This document shows, piece after piece, positions 30,861-38,506 of a stretch of 44,151 nt of DNA. The stretch spans positions 1-44,151 of IMG/VR virus record IMGVR_UViG_3300009788_000056. One strand, given 5' to 3'. The notes under the pieces are model-generated. The model did no database searches. It was not told the origin of the DNA and saw only the letters and a program-made list of their open reading frames with translations. Every line of letters starts with the position of its first letter. Position 1 is the first letter of the stretch. Source of the DNA: a virus. The translations under genes were made by a program, and so were the position numbers.

Positions 30861-31552
30861 ATTCAGAAAGAGAAGTTGAAATTAAGTTATGGGATTGGAT
30901 AAAGACAAAAAGTTATAACGTTAAAGAAATATTTTTTAATTCTATAAATGAAGTAAATGCTCCTATTTTTAAAGTCCGAGGAAATAAAAAAATACCGGAC
31001 TTATTAATTTTATTTTTAAATCCATATACTAATGAAAAACAATATATGGCCGTTGAAGTTAAAGATGCTACTAATAGTATTAATGTCAGGAATGGCAGAA
31101 AAATATATGATATATATTTAAAAAATTATATAAAAGGAAAAACTAAATATTTTATAGATAATCAAGAAATCAAAATAAGTCATTTTGCTATAGCTACTCA
31201 ATATTCAGAATGCGGACATCTTAAAAAGAATGAGAAACTAGAATTTAACGAAAAAGTTAGGGGAAAAAGTTTTGGAAACAAGAATGTTCCATTCTTTGAA
31301 TTCATCAGTACAAAAGAAATATATAGAGGAATGTTATCTAGCTATAGCCAATATAGAAAAAGTAATAAATTAATAAGTGTTCCCCTTCCATCTCTGGGGA
31401 TTTTAATATCTGATGTATTGAAAAAATTTGATATAATTGAATTAGAAAGACAATATGGCATGGAAGGTTCTCCAATGTATCAATGCTCTACTTATAATCC
31501 TAATAGTAATAAGGGTAAAGGAGGATTTACACAATGTCTAATGAAAATATAA
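30857..31552 (+). CDS. PD-(D/E)XK-type nuclease-like protein
   Basis: A 231-residue protein with KIPDLLILF at about 44-52 and YMAVEVKDAT at about 63-72: the PD...ExK signature of restriction-like nucleases (D47, E68, K70). It overlaps the primase-helicase gene by 19 bp, indicating a joint role in replication or recombination, for example processing of branched DNA. A restriction-like role is the alternative. Confidence 0.68.
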   Translation: MNSEREVEIKLWDWIKTKSYNVKEIFFNSINEVNAPIFKVRGNKKIPDLLILFLNPYTNEKQYMAVEVKDATNSINVRNGRKIYDIYLKNYIKGKTKYFIDNQEIKISHFAIATQYSECGHLKKNEKLEFNEKVRGKSFGNKNVPFFEFISTKEIYRGMLSSYSQYRKSNKLISVPLPSLGILISDVLKKFDIIELERQYGMEGSPMYQCSTYNPNSNKGKGGFTQCLMKI

Positions 31553-33918
31553 AAATAGAATATTTTTTAAAATTTTATAATTGCCTGATGAAAAATGCTC
31601 CGGACAAATATATTCCTTGGTTTTTTCCTTGTATGAAGAATGGAAAAAATCCTGATCCTAAAGCGATATTAAAGATTGATTCTAATAGTAAAGGAAGTTG
31701 GCATCACGAATCTGCAAGATTATCAAAAGAACAATGTATAGAACATATCAAAATGGGATATAATTTAGGCATCAGTGCAAGAAAGGGAGATAAATTAGTT
31801 ATTGGAGACATAGATGAAAAAGAATATCTTAAAGATGTTCCACCAAACACATTAACAGTAACTAGTAGAAAAAGAGACGGGATACATTTCTTCGGTTGGG
31901 ATAAAGATGGTTCTGCTAAAATTAACCAACCTACAGACTATGGGGAAATGAGATCAGAGAATCAATACGTTCTTGCGTGTGGTAGCTATGTCCCGTTTGA
32001 TTTACAAAATAACAAAGACAAAAAAGCTTTCGATAATTTATCAGAAGAAACAAAAAAAGATAATTTAATTGGATATTATACTGTTAGGGACGAACTTAAT
32101 CCAAGAGAAATTATATTCTCAGATTTACCTAAGTTTTTCCAACAAGAGAAAAGAGAGGACGATGTAGCAGACATAGAAATTATACAACGAGAAGAGGAAA
32201 AGAAATATAACAAAGATGGAAAATATTCTGATTTATTTAAATTAAAAGTAAGTGATATTGTTGGAAAATCCTCATCTAATAAACGTAGCGGTCATCCACT
32301 GCACGAAAGCGACACAGATGCCAACTGGAGTTTAAGTAAAGATGGTAATGTTGGACATTGCTGGAGACACTCTGTATGTTTAAATGCAATTCAATATCTT
32401 TGTGTTAAAGCCGGATATATTGGATGTAAAGATGCTGGTACACCACACAACTCGAAAAAACCAGGGTACAACGGTAGAAAATATAGTAAACTTAAAGGCG
32501 ATAATGAATCATTAAAGATTGCATATAAAGAAGCAATAAATATGGATTTAATTAAAGAAAAGACTATCTCAAAAAATAAAAACATACTATTAGACAGAAT
32601 TACACAAACAATAGAATATCATAATTCCAACCCATTTTTTTATGATAGAAACAGAATTTGGTTTTCTTGGAATAAAGAAAAATATAGATGGGACAAAAGC
32701 GATGAAGTTGATATTTTAGCCGATATTTATGATGATGCTGGTGCAGATATAACTACCAGTAAGGAAAGGACAGAAATAATTAACGCACTTAAACACGTCG
32801 GGAGGAGAAATATACCCAGAGAATTAGCTGGTGCTTGGATACAATATAAAGATACACTTTATAATATTGAAGATGGAGCAGAAATAGAAGCAACCCCTAA
32901 GTTTTTTATAACAAATCCGATACCACATAGTATGGGAGATAGCGAAGAAACCCCAGTTATAGACAAACTATTTACTTCATGGGTTGGAAAAGATCATAAA
33001 CAAGAACTATACGAACTACTATCATTTGCTCAAGCACCAAGATATTTCATACACAGAATTATTTGCTTAATTGGATCTGGGTCTAACGGGAAGTCTACAC
33101 TACTAAGTTTACTAAGAAATTATCTTGATGATAATAATGTTGTAAGTTCTAGCCTAGACGCTTTAATGAAAATAAGATTTGAAGGTTCAAAACTTTACAA
33201 AAAACTAGTATGTCTAATGGGGGAAACGAATTTTGGTACACTCACACAAACAGAATACATCAAGGGATTATCAGGAGAAGATAAAATGAGAATTGAATTT
33301 AAAGGAAAAGATGGTTTTGACGCTGTAAATAATGCTAAGTTAATACTAGCTACAAACTCATTACCTACCACAAACGATAAGACTGTTGGATTCTATAGAC
33401 GTTGGAAAATAATAAATTTTAATAATCAATTTAAAGAGGAAAAAGACGTTTTAGTAGAAATTCCACAAGAAGAATATAATAACCTAGCTAAAAAATGTTT
33501 TAGAATTTTACAAGAAATGTGGGTTAAAAGAGTTTTCACAAACGATGGTAATTTTGAAGATAGAAAAGCCAATTATGAAAAACACTCTAATCCACTTGTG
33601 ATATTTATGGAAGAAACATTTGAAAAAAATATTAATTCAGATTATATTGTTGATGATTTTAGAGAAGAATTCGCTGGGTTTTTATCAGAACATGGTTTTA
33701 GAATTATGTCTCCAAAAGAAGTAACTAGAGGATTAAATGATAATGGGTATGAAATTAAACAAATTAACAGAAAGGGTATTAATAGAAAACGTATTTTAGG
33801 TGTAAAACGGCGGAATGTATCGGATGTATCGGATGTATCGGAAAATCCTATTCAAAACCACATGAGGAATCAAATACAAAAACGTGATACAAGTGATACA
33901 AGTGATACAAAAACTTAG
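31534..33918 (+). CDS. Replication protein: prim-pol primase fused to SF3/D5-type helicase
   Basis: A 794-residue protein. The N-terminal ~220 residues match the bifunctional primase-polymerase fold: MGYNLGISARKGDKLVIGDID (acidic D-x-D) and GIHFFGW (catalytic His). A middle segment with HPLHES...GHCWRHSVC may bind zinc. The C-terminal helicase has Walker A GSGSNGKST (about 513-521), Walker B-like LVCLMGET, motif C KLILATNSLP and arginine GFYRRW (about 618). It primes and unwinds DNA for replication. Its extreme C-terminus is encoded by two 3x9-bp repeats. Confidence 0.88.
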   Translation: MSNENIKIEYFLKFYNCLMKNAPDKYIPWFFPCMKNGKNPDPKAILKIDSNSKGSWHHESARLSKEQCIEHIKMGYNLGISARKGDKLVIGDIDEKEYLKDVPPNTLTVTSRKRDGIHFFGWDKDGSAKINQPTDYGEMRSENQYVLACGSYVPFDLQNNKDKKAFDNLSEETKKDNLIGYYTVRDELNPREIIFSDLPKFFQQEKREDDVADIEIIQREEEKKYNKDGKYSDLFKLKVSDIVGKSSSNKRSGHPLHESDTDANWSLSKDGNVGHCWRHSVCLNAIQYLCVKAGYIGCKDAGTPHNSKKPGYNGRKYSKLKGDNESLKIAYKEAINMDLIKEKTISKNKNILLDRITQTIEYHNSNPFFYDRNRIWFSWNKEKYRWDKSDEVDILADIYDDAGADITTSKERTEIINALKHVGRRNIPRELAGAWIQYKDTLYNIEDGAEIEATPKFFITNPIPHSMGDSEETPVIDKLFTSWVGKDHKQELYELLSFAQAPRYFIHRIICLIGSGSNGKSTLLSLLRNYLDDNNVVSSSLDALMKIRFEGSKLYKKLVCLMGETNFGTLTQTEYIKGLSGEDKMRIEFKGKDGFDAVNNAKLILATNSLPTTNDKTVGFYRRWKIINFNNQFKEEKDVLVEIPQEEYNNLAKKCFRILQEMWVKRVFTNDGNFEDRKANYEKHSNPLVIFMEETFEKNINSDYIVDDFREEFAGFLSEHGFRIMSPKEVTRGLNDNGYEIKQINRKGINRKRILGVKRRNVSDVSDVSENPIQNHMRNQIQKRDTSDTSDTKT
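33815..33910. repeat. Two 3x9-bp repeat arrays in opposite orientation at the primase 3' end
   Basis: ATGTATCGG is repeated three times (33815-33841) and GTGATACAA three times (33884-33910). The cores TGTATC and GATACA are reverse complements, so the arrays form an inverted pair 42 bp apart. They encode VSDVSDVSE and DTSDTSDT. They look like iteron-type binding sites embedded in the replication gene. Confidence 0.75.
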
Positions 33919-33939
33919 AAGAATTGCAGGAGTTTTTGA

Positions 33940-33946
33940 TTTATAA
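33940..33946 (+). promoter_or_regulatory. TATA box before gene 33971
   Basis: TTTATAA is centred about 28 bp before the ATG at 33971, suggesting a near-leaderless transcript for the next operon. Confidence 0.45.
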
Positions 33947-33970
33947 TGATTTGTAACATACACAAATAAA

Positions 33971-34198
33971 ATGAAAACTCCTAAATCAAACGCAGAAATT
34001 CAAACCGAAGAAGCAATTAATCATATGAAAATTATGATTAGTAAGCAAAACGTTAAAATACAAGACGCAGAATATCTAGTTGGCACATGTTATAAAGTTT
34101 TATATAAATGTGAAGAATTAAGAAAATCAAGAGATTTGGCTATATGTAGAAGAAACGAGGCACAAGAGGAATTAAAGAAAATCAAAAAGTCACTATGA
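33971..34198 (+). CDS. Small helical hypothetical protein
   Basis: A 75-residue charged helical protein with heptad-like spacing and two cysteines. It is coupled to the next gene by an ATGA overlap. No family recognised. Confidence 0.55.
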   Translation: MKTPKSNAEIQTEEAINHMKIMISKQNVKIQDAEYLVGTCYKVLYKCEELRKSRDLAICRRNEAQEELKKIKKSL

Positions 34199-34431
34199 CA
34201 TACCAACCAAGATTCCAACAATGCCCATATAGAACATCATGTGGTAAATGTGTTTATAGATATAGAAAACAGAAAATAACCAGAAGAAAGCGTAGATGTG
34301 GGCACAAACACCCAGAGAACTGCGAAATGTATTGCGAATGGTTAGAGATGAGTAATTCTACGGATTTAGAAGAAAAATCGATTTCTATACCTATAACCAG
34401 CCCTCAAACCAATATAGGAGAATCAATGTGA
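34195..34431 (+). CDS. Cysteine-rich probable zinc protein
   Basis: A 78-residue protein with CPYRTSCGKC, then RRCGHKHPENCEMYC: at least six cysteines and two histidines, enough for one or two zinc sites, with a basic stretch between. The C-terminal third is polar and probably flexible. Confidence 0.6.
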   Translation: MTYQPRFQQCPYRTSCGKCVYRYRKQKITRRKRRCGHKHPENCEMYCEWLEMSNSTDLEEKSISIPITSPQTNIGESM

Positions 34432-34434
34432 GAA

Positions 34435-34581
34435 ATGAAACGATCATACATAAAAAAGATATGCCCATGTTACGGAGACAAAAATAAATTCATGGAAAAA
34501 AATCAATGTTATAACTGCCAATTTAAGAAGAGGTGTTTATTACTCTGTAATGATATGGAGGTTTTTGCAGTTACAAATTGA
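34435..34581 (+). CDS. Cysteine-rich probable zinc protein, 48 aa
   Basis: Begins MKRSYIKKICPCYGDKNKFM and continues CYNCQFKKRCLLLC. Cysteine pairs CxC, CxxC and C-x3-C suggest a zinc site similar in style to the preceding gene. Confidence 0.55.
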   Translation: MKRSYIKKICPCYGDKNKFMEKNQCYNCQFKKRCLLLCNDMEVFAVTN

Positions 34582-34604
34582 TTACTATAGAATTACTACA
34601 AGGT

Positions 34605-34612
34605 TTTAAATA
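34605..34612 (+). promoter_or_regulatory. TATA box of leaderless regulator gene 34634
   Basis: TTTAAATA centred about 26 bp before the ATG at 34634. Confidence 0.55.
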
Positions 34613-34633
34613 GTAAATATTATTATAAATAAT

Positions 34634-34831
34634 ATGATAAACGAACTACAAAAAAATGGTGACCTGATTCTTCAGGCATTAAAGAAAGAGAAGCAACTTA
34701 CTATATCAGACATAGAGAGAAATTATGATATTATAAGATGCCAAGTTAGAGCATCGATTGCATATTTATTAGGTGCTGATAAAATTGAAGAATTAAAGAT
34801 TGGTATGGCTAAAGTCTATTTTTTAAAATGA
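34634..34831 (+). CDS. Winged-helix DNA-binding protein
   Basis: A 65-residue protein: helix (QKNGDLILQALKKE), HTH (LTISDIERNYDIIRCQVRASIAYLL) and a wing-like end (KIEELKIGMAKVYFL). This is a minimal winged helix, probably a transcription regulator. It is leaderless and is the first gene of its operon. Confidence 0.65.
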   Translation: MINELQKNGDLILQALKKEKQLTISDIERNYDIIRCQVRASIAYLLGADKIEELKIGMAKVYFLK

Positions 34832-35052
34832 ACATAAAACAACTAATCAAACAAAAAGTAGGAAATAAGAAATATCCAACTCTAAAGAGAATTAAGATAG
34901 GCCGAGTATTATCATCTATTGCAGCTTTACCACTTTTCACTTCTTGGATGTTTTTTATATCTACCCCAATGTGTATGACAATTAGTCCAACAGTTTGGTT
35001 AAAAGGAAGAATAAATATATTTAAAGGAAATGGAGATTTACAATATGAATAA
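34828..35052 (+). CDS. Small basic protein with hydrophobic patch
   Basis: A 74-residue protein with a basic N-terminal half (KQKVGNKKYPTLKRIKIGR) and a hydrophobic segment at about 30-52 containing Cys and Pro. A weak membrane association is possible. Confidence 0.5.
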   Translation: MNIKQLIKQKVGNKKYPTLKRIKIGRVLSSIAALPLFTSWMFFISTPMCMTISPTVWLKGRINIFKGNGDLQYE

Positions 35053-35164
35053 TAGATTATTCCCAATAGAACTTTGTAGATATACATTAAGACAATCTCT
35101 TAGTGATGATGGTAAATATCCAGAATTCTACACGGCCCAAGAATTATTGGAGGAATCAGAATAA
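35045..35164 (+). CDS. Small hypothetical protein, 39 aa
   Basis: Begins MNNRLFPIELCRYTLRQSLS and ends AQELLEESE. It overlaps both neighbours, which supports its reality. No motif. Confidence 0.48.
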   Translation: MNNRLFPIELCRYTLRQSLSDDGKYPEFYTAQELLEESE

Positions 35165-35547
35165 TGGAAACTTACGAACCAGAAACAGATCCATTTGAAG
35201 ACGAGGAGAAACCACTGCTAACATCACCAGAACCAACCCCAATAATTCCAATAGTAAAAAAGAATAAAAAAATCATAAACATATCATTACTAATTATCCT
35301 AGGAATAATTATCGGAGTAGCACTTGTAATTGTAGCTGTACAATTTAATATGAGTTCTGTAGTTACTACAACTGACAATTGTATTTTGGGAATGCAAGAA
35401 TCATTCAATTTAGGAGTTGAGAATATATTAGTTCAATTAACAAACGAATCAATAAATTGTAGACAAATTCCAATTAACTATTCTAATTATAGTTATACAT
35501 TAATTTCCATTGAATGTTTACAACAAAACCTAGGAGGTGAACAATGA
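35164..35547 (+). CDS. Single-pass membrane protein with acidic cytoplasmic and cysteine ectodomain
   Basis: A 127-residue protein: acidic, proline-rich N-terminus (~35 residues), helix at about 40-61, then an ectodomain with three cysteines and several N-x-S/T sites (NCILGMQ, INCRQIP, SIECLQ). An inside-acidic, outside-disulfide layout. Function unknown. Confidence 0.6.
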   Translation: METYEPETDPFEDEEKPLLTSPEPTPIIPIVKKNKKIINISLLIILGIIIGVALVIVAVQFNMSSVVTTTDNCILGMQESFNLGVENILVQLTNESINCRQIPINYSNYSYTLISIECLQQNLGGEQ

Positions 35548-35660
35548 ACTCACAATCAATTATAAATTCATGTGATGATCCATACGATATTAATCAATTA
35601 AAAAGAGAAATTAGAGATGCTGAATTCCTTGCTAATGCAAGAAATAAATTCAACAACTAA
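35544..35660 (+). CDS. Small hypothetical protein, 38 aa
   Basis: Begins MNSQSIINSCDDPYDINQLK and ends NARNKFNN. Starts in an ATGA overlap with the previous stop. No motif. Confidence 0.48.
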   Translation: MNSQSIINSCDDPYDINQLKREIRDAEFLANARNKFNN

Positions 35661-35681
35661 ATAATAACGGAGGTTAAAAAA

Positions 35682-36071
35682 ATAGAAACTGAAACTGAAA
35701 ACACTGAAACTGAAACTACTGAAGATATGAGTTGGAGTTGGATTAAGGAAGAACTTGAAGAACTTGAAGAAAATTCACCTTTTGATGGCGAAAGAAAACC
35801 AGCTTTACAACTTGAAGAGAATAAACCAGTAAAGATGAAGATTGATTTTTCTGAGCCATTTAAGAAATGGGTAGACACAGAAAATAATACTGTTAAAAAG
35901 ATTGTCCCAGTACATGTTGGAGCAGTAGATTTAGTTTGGTGGTTAAATGTTAAGAATCCAATCTATAAGCAGATTATGGAGAAGGGTGCTGATGGACAAA
36001 CAGAATTCACAGTACTACAAACTGGGAACAAGAAGACTACCAAATATATCTTAGTTGAAGACCAAGATTAA
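35682..36071 (+). CDS. Possible OB-fold ssDNA-binding protein with apparent ATA start
   Basis: The frame is open from ATA at 35682, 7 bases after a perfect GGAGGT (35669-35674), and encodes about 129 residues; the first ATG is only at 35727 and lacks a ribosome binding site. The N-terminus is Glu/Thr-rich. The body (KPVKMKIDFSEPFKKWVD, VGAVDLVWWLNVKNPIYK, EFTVLQTGNKKTTKYILVE) is beta-rich with aromatic residues, which suggests an OB-fold DNA-binding protein. The leader matches ones elsewhere ending in ATG, so ATA may be a natural ATG-to-ATA change or an error. Confidence 0.5.
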   Translation: METETENTETETTEDMSWSWIKEELEELEENSPFDGERKPALQLEENKPVKMKIDFSEPFKKWVDTENNTVKKIVPVHVGAVDLVWWLNVKNPIYKQIMEKGADGQTEFTVLQTGNKKTTKYILVEDQD

Positions 36072-36101
36072 ATTCCTGGAGAAAAAGAAATTTATTTTTA
36101 A

Positions 36102-36231
36102 CCTGCTTTAATTTGTGAGCAGGATTTATACTCGCCGGTGGTTCCCACCACCTCATAAAAGTCGTTGGGCGAGCAACGCTAAGTGGTCTAATTCCCACTT
36201 ATACCTCCCACCCCGACTTCGGTTGGGGTGG
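36102..36231 (+). ncRNA. Candidate structured RNA with five hairpins and a loop pseudoknot
   Basis: Five helices lie in a row in a gene-free gap. P1: 36102-36107 with 36118-36123. P2: GGTGG 36137-36141 with CCACC 36145-36149. P3: CGTTG 36163-36167 with CAACG 36174-36178. P4: 7 bp, 36180-36186 with 36195-36201. P5: 10 bp (one G-U) capped by TTCG, 36208-36217 with 36222-36231. The whole 6-base loop of P3 (GGCGAG, 36168-36173) is complementary to CTCGCC at 36131-36136, a pseudoknot. Hand-counted GC over 36131-36232 is about 58%, far above the surroundings. P5 ends 9 bases before an ATG. Known ribozyme or riboswitch cores were not recognised. Confidence 0.7.
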
Positions 36232-36240
36232 CTTACGTTC

Positions 36241-36387
36241 ATGGAAATAAAAAAAGTAAGAGAACTAATGCTAATAGCATTTAAGAAGGGCCAAGAGAAA
36301 TATGAAGCTGACACTGAAGATGAACCGGTTAGACTTTGGATAGCTGGAGTGTTAGATGATTTGAAGAATGGGGAAAAACATGGATAG
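36241..36387 (+). CDS. Small hypothetical protein downstream of structured RNA, 48 aa
   Basis: Begins MEIKKVRELMLIAFKKGQEK. The ATG at 36241 is chosen because an earlier start (36115) would translate the hairpin region into an implausible Trp/Pro/Arg-rich peptide. No ribosome binding site is evident between the P5 stem and the ATG. Confidence 0.5.
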   Translation: MEIKKVRELMLIAFKKGQEKYEADTEDEPVRLWIAGVLDDLKNGEKHG

Positions 36388-36565
36388 GAAAAAACAAGAA
36401 GCTATAGATAGACTTAATGTTAGATGGGCTAATATGTTTCGATTAATGCAATCTCTAATTGGAGAATTTAAAATGTTTAAAGCGTGTCATCAACATTTAT
36501 TAAAAGAATATTATGAAGATGATTCCCAGAGTGCAGATACTACGTCGCAAGGAGAAAAGAAATGA
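36368..36565 (+). CDS. Small helical hypothetical protein
   Basis: A 65-residue helical protein with a polar, acidic tail. ATG 36380 is an alternative start. It overlaps both neighbours. Confidence 0.5.
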   Translation: MGKNMDRKKQEAIDRLNVRWANMFRLMQSLIGEFKMFKACHQHLLKEYYEDDSQSADTTSQGEKK

Positions 36566-36789
36566 AAACAAAATTAGAACATTGCTCAAAATGCGGAGAA
36601 GAAACACTACACGATATTGGAAAAAAACAAGCAGGAGAAAGATCTGGAAAACATTATACAAGAAGAACAATAGATAGATGTAGAGGGTGCGGAACCAGAG
36701 AAATTAATCACAGAAAAAAGGGAAGAAGGATTGTTGTAGAAAAAGATGGTACAGAATCTAAACAGATTACGAATGAGGTGAAAGAATGA
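36562..36789 (+). CDS. Zinc-ribbon protein
   Basis: A 75-residue protein with CSKCGEETLHDIG near residue 8 and DRCRGCGTREI near 40: a four-cysteine ribbon with basic residues between (GKHYTRRTIDR). Starts at an ATGA overlap. Nucleic-acid binding likely. Confidence 0.65.
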   Translation: MKTKLEHCSKCGEETLHDIGKKQAGERSGKHYTRRTIDRCRGCGTREINHRKKGRRIVVEKDGTESKQITNEVKE

Positions 36790-36920
36790 AAAAAGAATAC
36801 ATAATTGAAATAAAGGTTAATAATAATAATAGAAACTTCGGAGAAATCGCAAAGGGAATAATGAAAACGTTAATTGAAAGGGATGGAGTTGAGGGTGCTA
36901 CCATTAGGAGTAAAGAATGA
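36786..36920 (+). CDS. Small hypothetical protein, 44 aa
   Basis: Begins MKKEYIIEIKVNNNNRNFGE and ends GATIRSKE; beta-alpha-beta-like. It overlaps the stops on both sides. Confidence 0.48.
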   Translation: MKKEYIIEIKVNNNNRNFGEIAKGIMKTLIERDGVEGATIRSKE

Positions 36921-37090
36921 TTTCGTCCTGTATCAATAAAGCGAATGATGATGGGAACTTAACACAAGGAGTGGCAGACGTAGCCGGTAAAATATTACAG
37001 CCTTCGTTTAATGTCCATATCACGTCGCAACAGGATAAAAGCAAAGAAAGTATCCCATCAGAACAGGATACTAGGGAGGCGTCGCCATGA
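36917..37090 (+). CDS. Small polar hypothetical protein, 57 aa
   Basis: Begins MISSCINKANDDGNLTQGVA and ends QDTREASP. Polar, probably partly disordered at the C-terminus. ATGA overlaps at both ends. Confidence 0.45.
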   Translation: MISSCINKANDDGNLTQGVADVAGKILQPSFNVHITSQQDKSKESIPSEQDTREASP

Positions 37091-37176
37091 AACGAGAGCC
37101 AACAAAACAACAAATCAAATTATGGAACAGATTAGTTGATGAAGTATTTGAACATCCGAGGTCTGAATATTCTTAA
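37087..37176 (+). CDS. Very small hypothetical protein, 29 aa
   Basis: MKREPTKQQIKLWNRLVDEV then FEHPRSEYS. Starts at an ATGA overlap; the size makes it tentative. Confidence 0.38.
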   Translation: MKREPTKQQIKLWNRLVDEVFEHPRSEYS

Positions 37177-37182
37177 TTTGTA

Positions 37183-37329
37183 ATGGAAATGATTAAGAGA
37201 AGGGTTCTCGGAACATCTAAAGAAGAATTTAGAGGATCAATAACAACCCATAAGAAACTTGGAATTAAGTGTCTTCTATTTAATCCGATGAAGAGTTCGC
37301 AGAATCTAAATAAGGAGTCGCAAGAATGA
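37183..37329 (+). CDS. Small basic hypothetical protein, 48 aa
   Basis: Begins MEMIKRRVLGTSKEEFRGSI and ends NKESQE. The stop overlaps the ATG of the next gene. No motif. Confidence 0.45.
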   Translation: MEMIKRRVLGTSKEEFRGSITTHKKLGIKCLLFNPMKSSQNLNKESQE

Positions 37330-38027
37330 TATGTTATAAATGTGAAAAAGATAAAAAGACTGTAAAGACTTTTGGAAAAGATATTTGCTTAGAATGTTTA
37401 GAAAAAAGAAAAACTGGAAGAAAAGGACATAGTGGAATGATATATCACCCAGAAACAAAACCATCAGATTATTGCAACCTATCAACTGGAATATCTCTAT
37501 TAAAAGTTAAAAAATCACATCCATTATTCGTAAAATGGTACATAGAACATTATCCAAAAAGTAAAGGAATTGTAGGAAGGCAGTTGAATTATCTTATCTA
37601 TTTTGAGGGAAAACCAGTTGGAATTATCAGTGCAGTATCACCACCATTAAATTATAAAATGTTTAGGAAATTTTTTAATGTAACAGATGATAAGGCGTTT
37701 GTTAATAATGGAGTATTTAGGGTAGTGAGGAGTCCTAAAAAGAATTTTGCATCACAAGTTCTAAAAGTTTTTAGATTAAAGATTAAGAAAGATTATATGG
37801 ATGTTTATGGAGATGATCTTTTGGGAATAATAACGTTTGTAGAACCACCAAGAAATGGTGGGATTTATCTTGCAGATAATTGGCTTAAACTTGGAAAGAC
37901 CCAAGGGGTAGAAGTTAGAAGAAGAGGAACGGATTGGATACACAAAACATATTCTAAAACTGGAAATAAGAAATGGATATTTGTATATAAATATAAAACG
38001 ACGCAATCTCATGGGGGCAAGTCGTAA
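37326..38027 (+). CDS. Possible Mom-like DNA-modification protein with N-terminal zinc ribbon
   Basis: A 233-residue protein. Residues 3-24 hold CYKC...CLEC, a zinc ribbon. The rest reads like the GNAT-fold Mom family of phage Mu type: GKPVGIISAVSPPLNY, then NNGVFRVVRS, NFASQVLKVFRLKIKKDY, LLGIITFVEPPRNGGIYLAD and WLKLGKTQGVEVRRRG. Mom converts adenine in DNA to a carbamoylmethyl form that blocks restriction. The match is by pattern memory only; a different GNAT-like protein is possible. The element also carries two DNA methyltransferases. Confidence 0.5.
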   Translation: MICYKCEKDKKTVKTFGKDICLECLEKRKTGRKGHSGMIYHPETKPSDYCNLSTGISLLKVKKSHPLFVKWYIEHYPKSKGIVGRQLNYLIYFEGKPVGIISAVSPPLNYKMFRKFFNVTDDKAFVNNGVFRVVRSPKKNFASQVLKVFRLKIKKDYMDVYGDDLLGIITFVEPPRNGGIYLADNWLKLGKTQGVEVRRRGTDWIHKTYSKTGNKKWIFVYKYKTTQSHGGKS

Positions 38028-38215
38028 TGGGATTAATATGTATGTTGCGTGGGCACGACCTAGATGACGAAGAAATAATAGCAATTCACAGGAATACAAA
38101 TGTAAAAGGAAAAATGGCAAAAAAGCCAGGACATTTCTGTAAAAGATGTCAGTGCTTAATCTTTAAGAGATGGGAATTATATTCGCAGAATACAGGAGAC
38201 AAGAATAATGGATAA
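38027..38215 (+). CDS. Small zinc-binding protein
   Basis: A 62-residue protein with ICMLRGH, GHFCKRCQCLIF and an SQNTG end. The C/H residues could bind one zinc. The ATG directly overlaps the stop of the Mom-like gene (TAATG). Confidence 0.52.
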   Translation: MGLICMLRGHDLDDEEIIAIHRNTNVKGKMAKKPGHFCKRCQCLIFKRWELYSQNTGDKNNG

Positions 38216-38333
38216 TCAAGAATTACTTTGGGAATGGATAGGGAAGTTTTATAGAGATAATAATAGAATACCAACAAGAACTGAAGTCCAAGATGCATGG
38301 GATTCGCAGAATACAAGGAAGGTGACGGGATGA
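38208..38333 (+). CDS. Small HTH-like protein, 41 aa
   Basis: Begins MDNQELLWEWIGKFYRDNNR and continues IPTRTEVQDAWDSQN. The IPTRTEV segment resembles the turn of an HTH, but the protein is too short to be sure. It overlaps both neighbours. Confidence 0.45.
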   Translation: MDNQELLWEWIGKFYRDNNRIPTRTEVQDAWDSQNTRKVTG

Positions 38334-38506
38334 GATGTAAAAAATGTCCTAAAATGATTAGACAACCCAAGAGCAATAAATCAGGATTATGTGGTGGTTG
38401 TCTTGCTGACGATGCCCAATTTAAAGCACGTGAGAAACAATATAAAAAAAATAGAGAAGAAACTTTAAAGAAGCTTGGGCGGGAGAGTTCACATGAACAA
38501 CGATAG
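38330..38506 (+). CDS. Zinc-ribbon protein, 58 aa
   Basis: The ATG at 38330 (ATGA overlap) gives MRCKKCPKMIRQPKSNKSGL then CGGCLADD: a CxxC-x15-CxxC ribbon followed by a charged helix. A start at 38297 would lie deep in the previous gene. Confidence 0.62.
   Translation: MRCKKCPKMIRQPKSNKSGLCGGCLADDAQFKAREKQYKKNREETLKKLGRESSHEQR

Noticed and set aside
36102-36231. tRNA or tRNA-like gene
   Set aside because: No T-loop consensus, acceptor pairing or CCA arrangement; the helices are in a row, not a cloverleaf.
36115-36240. N-terminal extension of gene 36241 through the hairpin region
   Set aside because: It would encode a Trp/Pro/Arg-rich stretch from nested inverted repeats; the RNA structure explains the sequence better.
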